12,222 nucleotides of DNA from an uncultured Ruminococcus sp. (GTDB lineage: Bacteria; Bacillota_A; Clostridia; Oscillospirales; Ruminococcaceae): contig CAMOXW010000034.1 in the NCBI GenBank assembly GCA_946629405.1, positions 1-12,222 of the forward strand, read 5' to 3'. The notes under the pieces were generated by a model, which worked only from the letters and a program-made list of their open reading frames with translations, was not told the DNA's origin and did no database searches. Each line of letters begins with the position of its first letter. Positions within the stretch are counted from its first letter, which is position 1. A program made the position numbers and the translations under genes. Positions 7,927 through 12,222 of this stretch are shown piece after piece.

Positions 7927-8721
7927 TTAACGCGCCTCGTTGTCTGAGCTCTTTGCCGTCCTGAAGCAGACAACAATGAGTGCCGGTCCGAGAATGAGCA
8001 TCAGCCACGGTGCAATAGCAATTTTTGCTTCACCGTCATAGTGATCTTCACCGTTCAGGTGGATGGCCAGGATAATGTTCATAAGATATCCCACTACCGG
8101 AAGCACAAGCGAAAGCGCTGTCACGCGAAGTGAATCCGCACCGCGTCTGACAGCTGCGAGATATCCCGCAAAGCCGAGCATGAGCAGTCCGAGGATTATA
8201 ATTATCATGTTGATGATTATCATAGTGCAGACGAATTTGCAGCCGATCCCGTCATTTCCTCCCGCAAGGAAACAGCTGTACCAGTGTGCGAGAGCAAAGT
8301 CATAGTGCTCCTCCTTCAGGCCGGGAAGTATGATAAGTCCCATAATGTAGAAGAATGCGCTGATGATAAGGAACGGCGGGAGCATTGATAGCACGCCGCC
8401 AAGAGGCTTGCGTGAGAAGAACGGCTTGCGCGGTGCATAGCCGTAGCCCGCAGGTGCGCCGTAATATCCCTGCGGAGCACCGTAGTTCTGGGGAGCGCCG
8501 TAGTTCTGGGGAGCACCGTAGTTCTGGGGAGCGCCATAGTTCTGGGGAGCGCCATAGTTCTGGGGAGCGCCGTAGTTCTGGGGAGCGCCGTAGTTCTGAG
8601 GCTGTGCCGGAGCCGCCGGAGCGCCGTAGTTCTGAGGCTGTGCCGGAGCCGCCGGAGCGCCGCACTTCGGGCAGAATGTTGAGCCGTCGGCATAGCTTGT
8701 GCCGCAATTTTTACAATACAT
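7927..8721 (-). CDS. Zinc-ribbon four-TM membrane protein with APQNYG repeat linker
   Basis: A 264-aa protein of unknown function. The ribbon is at C3, C6, C17 and C20 ([21 protein letters not shown]). It is followed by a long disordered linker (about 21-100) with two [12 protein letters not shown] units and six APQNYG units. Four TM helices follow (about 108-132, 163-190, 201-222, 237-253). Between TM3 and TM4 it has AIHLNGED and AIAP, and it ends in FRTAK. The preceding gene's protein has matching [13 protein letters not shown] and LRAAK, so these two are the closest pair in the array. GGAGG lies 8 nt before ATG 8721, and the upstream gene's stop codon falls inside this leader. That indicates translational coupling and rejects the longer open frame to 8736. 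Confidence 0.9.
   Translation of the reverse strand: MYCKNCGTSYADGSTFCPKCGAPAAPAQPQNYGAPAAPAQPQNYGAPQNYGAPQNYGAPQNYGAPQNYGAPQNYGAPQNYGAPQGYYGAPAGYGYAPRKPFFSRKPLGGVLSMLPPFLIISAFFYIMGLIILPGLKEEHYDFALAHWYSCFLAGGNDGIGCKFVCTMIIINMIIIILGLLMLGFAGYLAAVRRGADSLRVTALSLVLPVVGYLMNIILAIHLNGEDHYDGEAKIAIAPWLMLILGPALIVVCFRTAKSSDNEAR
8474..8662. repeat. In-frame minisatellite: seven 18-bp units plus 36-bp units
   Basis: On the plus strand seven nearly identical 18-bp units (GGAGCGCCGTAGTTCTGG with A/G and C/A changes) run from 8474 to 8599. One full 36-bp unit (8600-8635) and a partial second follow; each 36-bp unit contains the 18-bp sequence. They encode the Q/N/Y/G-rich linker of the 264-aa protein. Unit lengths are multiples of three, so expansion or contraction keeps the frame. 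Confidence 0.93.
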
Positions 8722-8726
8722 ATCCC

Positions 8727-9494
8727 TTACCTCCAACCATATGCTGCGGCAGCCGGAGCGCCGTTGTATCTGAGGACCTTTGCTGCTCTGAGCGCGAACA
8801 GGCAGGCTGCTGCGCTTACCAGTACCATGACTACAGGCTCGATCGCAAACGAAAGATCGTCTTCGTCAGACTTGAGATGAATGAACAGTATGACGAAGAA
8901 GATATGCGGTATCGCTGAGCAGACTGATGCTATCGCTGCTATTAAAGCCGCTGTGTCGTACCTGCCGATGAACGCCGCAGCAGCACCTCCGATAATAGAA
9001 AGCGTCATGAGTGCGCCGAGGATTATCGTGATGTAAGTCGTTGTTACTGTGAGTCCGTCATCGACATAGTCTGAGAAGTCGCTGAAGCCATCTTCCTTGA
9101 TGTCCGCAACGTAAGAATTATCCATAGTGCAGACGCCGTAATAGGTCTTCTTCTCGCCGTCAAAGCGTCCTTCGTACTCAAACCTGAACATCGTAGTCTT
9201 GAACATTCCCATGATGAGGAAGCCTACCATGAGCAGGACAGCACCGACAAGGAGCATTTTTTTCTTATCGACCGGCTGACGCGGTACATAGCCGTATCCG
9301 CCGGGAGCGCCGTAATTCTGCGGCGGCGGGGGCGGATATCCCTGAGGTGCGCCGTAATTCTGCGGCGGCTGGGACGGATATCCCTGAGGTGCGCCGTAAT
9401 TCTGCGGCGGCTGAGCTGCTGTCTGCGCGGCTCCGCACTTCGGGCAGAAGCTCTTCCCGTCAGGCACCTGAGAACCGCATTGGTTACAAAACAT
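8727..9494 (-). CDS. Zinc-ribbon four-TM membrane protein with Tyr/Pro/Gln linker
   Basis: A 255-aa protein of unknown function, first of the zinc-ribbon array. The ribbon is at C3, C6, C17 and C20 ([21 protein letters not shown]). A linker (about 25-75) built of [12 protein letters not shown] units follows, then four TM helices (about 79-97, 151-176, 181-206, 219-236). The TM1-TM2 outer loop (about 50 residues) is the largest of the family and acidic (for example [17 protein letters not shown]). The start is ATG 9494 with GGAG 6 nt upstream. An earlier in-frame start (9524) would add a lysine-rich leader translated from the Shine-Dalgarno region itself, so it is rejected. The stop codon lies 5 nt before the next start. 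It follows the esterase gene after 35 bp, consistent with one transcript. Confidence 0.9.
   Translation of the reverse strand: MFCNQCGSQVPDGKSFCPKCGAAQTAAQPPQNYGAPQGYPSQPPQNYGAPQGYPPPPPQNYGAPGGYGYVPRQPVDKKKMLLVGAVLLMVGFLIMGMFKTTMFRFEYEGRFDGEKKTYYGVCTMDNSYVADIKEDGFSDFSDYVDDGLTVTTTYITIILGALMTLSIIGGAAAAFIGRYDTAALIAAIASVCSAIPHIFFVILFIHLKSDEDDLSFAIEPVVMVLVSAAACLFALRAAKVLRYNGAPAAAAYGWR
9307..9412. repeat. 42-bp tandem repeat coding the linker
   Basis: Units of 42 bp start at 9307, 9349 and 9391; the third is partial. Each encodes a 14-residue block of the type [14 protein letters not shown]. The core is GCGCCGTAATTCTGCGGCGG, followed by a more variable part and GGATATCCCTGAGGT. The unit is in frame and related in protein sequence, but not in phase length, to the repeat in the neighbouring gene. 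Confidence 0.9.
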
Positions 9495-9529
9495 AATGAT
9501 CTCCACCTTCTTTTTTATTTTCAAGACCG

Positions 9530-11266
9530 TTATCCGATCTTTTCAAGCTTAACATTATAAAGGGTCACGCTGCGGTAGTTGATGCCGCCCATGTATACCG
9601 CGATCTGTGCGTCCGGGTCGTCCGAATCGACCGTAAATTCAGCCTCAAACGGCGACTTCGCACCGCTGTTCACAAGGGTGCCGCTGTAGTATACCTGCGA
9701 GCCGTCCGCACTTCTGAGGAATACCTCATGGTCGGAGGTCTTTCCGCCCTCGCCCTCAGCCGAGGTACACTCAAGGGTCAGGCGGTACTTTCCGCCCTTT
9801 TTCAGGCCTATTCCCGAAATGACAGCCTGTACGTCCTCGGGGGAGCTTCCGCCGCTCACCATGTTCACCCAGAAGGACTTGTCGTAGTCCGAGAAGAACG
9901 TCGAGGCATTTGCGCCGGAGCCTTCGCCGTAGGAAATGCTGTACTCCGCATCCGCCGCAACATCGAGCCCTATCTGGTCGGATTCAAGTCCGAGAGCCTG
10001 ACAGATCTTATCCGAGAGAATGTATGCGTTCTTCTGCTGTGTCACCGCCGAGGGATGCCAGTCAGAGCCGTAGCCGTCCGAGGTACTCTGCACCGGTGAC
10101 TGGTAGGACATTATCCTTGTATCTCCGGTTGCTTCCCTGAAATCGGCAACTGCCTGCTCTATCATCGGGTATTCGTCCGTGCAGCCCATAATTCCGAGCG
10201 TGCATATTATGTAAGCGTCAGGGTTGTTTTTCCTGACAGTTTCGAGGAATTTTTCGTACTCCTGCGTAAACTCCGGACCGCGGGTCTCGGGATCCTTGTC
10301 AATGTAGGTAGCATCGTTCGTACCGAGATTTATCACGACAACATCGTTCGGCTTCGCGCTGAAATCCCACGGGGTCGCGTAATCCTTCATCGAGCCGTAA
10401 TTCTCATAGTACGGCGGAACGAGCTGTCCTGTTACCTTTGTACCGTCCGAGGAATAGCCTGAAACGATGCCGTGGCCGCTGTAGCTTACAGCGCTGTACT
10501 CCGCGCCGAGCTTCTGTGCAGTGAGGTAGGCGTAGGACTTCATGAAATTCTCGGTGGTGGTCTTGAAGTTCTCGTACTGTGATTCTCCCTCAACACCGTA
10601 TGCACAGGTTATCGAATCGCCGATGAACTCGATCCTGAGGTCCTTCTCCTTAACCGGCCGGACCGGGGCAGCAGCATTTGAATCAGCTTTTATCTCAGAA
10701 ACTCCCACAGCGCCGTTGTTTGCCTCTGAGAGGTGGATTATCTTCACCTCGGCGCTTCTCGGGGAAGTACCGCTGAACAGCTCGACTGTTTCCTCCGCCT
10801 TGCCCATAGTTGCATCGGAAATTATCTCGCCGTCAACGATCACGGCATATCTTGGTCTGTGCTCCTCGCCGTTTGAAATTGAGCTGTCGCCCTTCAGGGT
10901 AACTGACGCAGACCGCGCATTTACGGTAAACTCGACCGCAGAGCCGCTCTGGACGAGCCATAGTGTGCCGTCCTTGTAAAGGTCTCTGCCGACATACTTG
11001 ACGTGATCCTCAGTTACCGGAAATGATGACTGAACGAATTCTCCCGTAGAAACCAACTCCCGCCTCATTCTGATCATGTCGAAAACATCGACCCGTCCGT
11101 CGCTGTTGAGATCCTGTTCCGCCTTTACAGGAGCTTCACCGAGGAGGGAATCTCTCATGCCCTTGAGATCGTCCGCGGTATATTTTTCCGCCGCATATAC
11201 AGCAGCACCTAAAGCTGCTGATGAAACTGCCGCTGCCGTAAGAGCAGTGACAATACGCCGTTTCAT
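9530..11266 (-). CDS. Secreted SGNH/GDSL esterase, CE2-like, with N-terminal dockerin-like F-hand
   Basis: A 578-aa protein. I chose ATG 11266: GGAGG lies 10 nt upstream and the product then begins with a clean signal peptide (MKRRIVTALT, cleavage near AVYA-AEK, about residue 25). Next is a dockerin-like segment (about 28-73). One F-hand loop, DLNSDGRVDVFD, is intact; the first repeat keeps only its helix (YTADDLKGMRDSLLG). A jelly-roll-like region (80-195) comes next. The SGNH hydrolase domain (about 210-430) has GDSI (S218 nucleophile), SGHG (264-266), LGTND (N317) and DWHP (H404). The two-domain layout with GDSITCAYG fits carbohydrate esterase family 2, whose members remove O-acetyl groups from plant polysaccharides such as xylan or mannan. 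A C-terminal beta-sandwich (about 440-578) may bind carbohydrate. It is the first gene of the operon. SGNH fold is sure; CE2 and substrate are less so. Confidence 0.92.
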   Translation of the reverse strand: MKRRIVTALTAAAVSSAALGAAVYAAEKYTADDLKGMRDSLLGEAPVKAEQDLNSDGRVDVFDMIRMRRELVSTGEFVQSSFPVTEDHVKYVGRDLYKDGTLWLVQSGSAVEFTVNARSASVTLKGDSSISNGEEHRPRYAVIVDGEIISDATMGKAEETVELFSGTSPRSAEVKIIHLSEANNGAVGVSEIKADSNAAAPVRPVKEKDLRIEFIGDSITCAYGVEGESQYENFKTTTENFMKSYAYLTAQKLGAEYSAVSYSGHGIVSGYSSDGTKVTGQLVPPYYENYGSMKDYATPWDFSAKPNDVVVINLGTNDATYIDKDPETRGPEFTQEYEKFLETVRKNNPDAYIICTLGIMGCTDEYPMIEQAVADFREATGDTRIMSYQSPVQSTSDGYGSDWHPSAVTQQKNAYILSDKICQALGLESDQIGLDVAADAEYSISYGEGSGANASTFFSDYDKSFWVNMVSGGSSPEDVQAVISGIGLKKGGKYRLTLECTSAEGEGGKTSDHEVFLRSADGSQVYYSGTLVNSGAKSPFEAEFTVDSDDPDAQIAVYMGGINYRSVTLYNVKLEKIG

Positions 11267-11303
11267 GCAGTACATACCTCCTTTAGACACAAATATTTAC
11301 TTT

Positions 11304-11332
11304 ATTATATATTATTTCGTCCTCTGTGTCAA
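11304..11332 (-). promoter_or_regulatory. Consensus SigA promoter of the surface operon
   Basis: On the minus strand TTGACA (11332-11327) and TATAAT (11309-11304) match the consensus fully with a 17-bp spacer. AT-rich DNA with A/T runs lies upstream (11333-11394). Transcription would start near 11297, about 30 nt before the esterase ATG. No operator or riboswitch is evident in the short leader. Confidence 0.9.
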
Positions 11333-11394
11333 TAGAAAAGCTCCAAAAAATTCTCATTTTTCGCATAATAGACAAAAGCATCGCCCGATTATTC

Positions 11395-11421
11395 AAAAAA
11401 GGACGCCTTTGAACGGCGTCC
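11395..11421 (-). terminator. Rho-independent terminator after the peptidoglycan-binding genes
   Basis: On the minus strand GGACGCC (11421-11415) and GGCGTCC (11407-11401) form a perfect 7-bp stem with a 7-nt loop, followed by TTTTTT (11400-11395). It lies 10 bp past the stop codon of the 173-aa gene and ends that unit before the next promoter. Confidence 0.9.
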
Positions 11422-11431
11422 ATGTGCTCCA

Positions 11432-11953
11432 TTATTTTCGGAGCGTTCTGTCTATGTGCTCGCAGCAGTGGACGAGCATATTCCACGTTGCGCTGTCCAC
11501 TCTGCCGGTCGGCGGAAGTCCTGTCCTTCGCTGGAACCGCACTACCGCCTCTGTTGTAAGTCCGTCGAAATTTCCGCATATATCAACGCATGGAGCGTTG
11601 TCGTAATGGTCGCCTATGTCGTTGAGCATCGCCTGAATGATATAGACAAGCTGTCCGCTGTCGCCTGTCTTTGCGACGTATGCTGCCGACGGGAATACGC
11701 TGTACGGTGCGGGCGCTGCGTCAATATAGCTGCGGTAGACCCTCACTATCCTGTTCCATGTAGCCGTGTCGGTATTTCCCGTCACCGGAAGTCCGTACTC
11801 CATCTGGAAAGCTCTTACCGCATCCGCAGTCTCCGCGCCGTAGACACCGTCCGGCAGGATCTGCGGTATCCTGTCGTTGAACATGGAGATCGCGTAGAGG
11901 TACTTCTGTATCTCGGTGATATGCTGTCTGCGCTGTGCGTCTGTGTATGCCAT
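11432..11953 (-). CDS. Protein with two peptidoglycan-binding (PG_binding_1-like) domains
   Basis: A 173-aa protein made almost only of two cell-wall-binding repeats. The first is about residues 10-72 (DGVYGAETADAVRAFQMEYG then LPVTGNTDTATWNRI). The second is about 95-162 (GNFDGLTTEAVVRFQRRTG then LPPTGRVDSATWNML). A Tyr/Pro-rich spacer joins them. No signal peptide, TM helix or catalytic domain is seen, so it is not a hydrolase by itself and its export is unexplained. The start ATG 11953 has a purine-rich GGAGGAGGGAGGG directly upstream. The upstream peptidoglycan-binding frame runs into it in another frame: the two are either overlapping neighbours or one gene split by a frameshift. A strong terminator follows. 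Confidence 0.85.
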   Translation of the reverse strand: MAYTDAQRRQHITEIQKYLYAISMFNDRIPQILPDGVYGAETADAVRAFQMEYGLPVTGNTDTATWNRIVRVYRSYIDAAPAPYSVFPSAAYVAKTGDSGQLVYIIQAMLNDIGDHYDNAPCVDICGNFDGLTTEAVVRFQRRTGLPPTGRVDSATWNMLVHCCEHIDRTLRK

Positions 11954-12222
11954 ACCCTCCCTCCTCCGCCGTTATCGTGTAGCCCGGATCCTGATAGGGA
12001 CGCTTGTCAAAGCCGTATTTCAGGTCGGAATAAACTCCTGCTATCCTGTCCCATGTGACCGCTCCCACGATGCCTGTTGGGTCTATGCCGAACTGCCGCT
12101 GGAAAGCCGTCACCGACTGCCGCGTTATCGGGCCGAAATAGCCTGTATTATTCACCGGCGGGATATTGTTGTAGGTCCTGCTGATGAGGGTGAGGTACTC
12201 CTGGATTATCTTCACGGAATCA
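11721..12222 (-). CDS. Peptidoglycan-binding protein, 5' end outside the window
   Basis: A partial gene whose frame is open to the window edge. The first visible residues, DSVKIIQEYLTLIS, are the middle of a typical domain; the GTG at 12215 is an internal Val codon, not a start. A PG_binding_1-like domain follows (GYFGPITRQSVTAFQRQFG, DPTGIVGAVTWDRIAGVY). The credible protein ends near 11960 at PGYTITAEEGG. From there the frame reads through the 173-aa gene in a different phase for about 230 bp to a stop at 11721, giving an Arg-rich sequence that looks like a shadow. A stop may have been lost, or an indel may separate this part from the next gene. The functional end is therefore uncertain. 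Confidence 0.7.
   Translation of the reverse strand, partial: DSVKIIQEYLTLISRTYNNIPPVNNTGYFGPITRQSVTAFQRQFGIDPTGIVGAVTWDRIAGVYSDLKYGFDKRPYQDPGYTITAEEGGYGIHRRTAQTAYHRDTEVPLRDLHVQRQDTADPAGRCLRRGDCGCGKSFPDGVRTSGDGKYRHGYMEQDSEGLPQLY

Noticed and set aside
8474..8662. CRISPR array
   Set aside because: The repeats are direct, contiguous and coding, with no unique spacers between them and no cas genes nearby.
8300..8707. Minus-strand alternate frames of Arg/Ser/Pro-rich repeats (two overlapping frames)
   Set aside because: Tandem repeats with a length divisible by three stay open in all frames. The frame with zinc ribbon, linker and TM helices is clearly the coding one.
8385..8918. Plus-strand open frame of 177 codons rich in ERRSSGE repeats
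   Set aside because: It is the antisense reading of the 18-bp repeat that codes the linker of the 264-aa protein. It has no ribosome site and no recognisable domain, and it crosses two well-supported minus-strand genes.
11283..11579. Minus-strand open frame of 98 codons spanning the intergenic region
   Set aside because: It overlaps the 173-aa gene in another frame, crosses the terminator and promoter, and has no recognisable domain.

Overview
All convincing genes lie on the minus strand, so transcription runs from high to low coordinates. The organism looks like a Ruminococcus-type gut Clostridium (Oscillospiraceae). The evidence is consensus SigA promoters, strong AGGAGG-type ribosome sites, an N-terminal dockerin-like F-hand on a secreted carbohydrate esterase, and proteins with Cys4 zinc ribbons plus Pro/Gln/Asn/Gly-rich linkers. 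The genus is an inference from protein style. No mobile element, tRNA, rRNA or CRISPR array was seen.

Layout in transcription order. (1) 12222-11432: the 3' end of a peptidoglycan-binding-domain protein gene that enters from outside the window, then a 173-aa protein with two peptidoglycan-binding domains. A perfect-stem terminator follows at 11395-11421. (2) 11332-11304: a fully consensus promoter (TTGACA, 17 bp, TATAAT) starts a run of seven genes. These are a secreted SGNH/CE2-like acetyl esterase with a degenerate dockerin and a C-terminal beta-sandwich, four paralogous membrane proteins (N-terminal zinc ribbon, low-complexity linker, four TM helices), a fifth four-TM protein without ribbon or linker, and a 1268-aa membrane protein. 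The large protein carries FTP/PepSY-like propeptide regions, a thermolysin (M4)-like domain that has lost its zinc ligands, an intact MIDAS vWA domain, and a cytoplasmic zinc ribbon of the same spacing. A long hairpin terminator closes the run at 1644-1681. (3) 1576-13: an independent alanine/glycine:cation symporter gene with its own consensus promoter and terminator.

The central seven-gene run is the most interesting part. The small gaps, the overlap of stop codon and ribosome site, the single strong promoter and the single strong end terminator suggest one roughly 9.6-kb operon. My inference is a cell-surface complex: the large protein would present a pseudopeptidase and a vWA ligand-binding domain outside the cell. 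Zinc ribbons and disordered linkers of the small proteins would sit inside and could mediate assembly. I know of no described system with this gene set. No function can be assigned from sequence alone.
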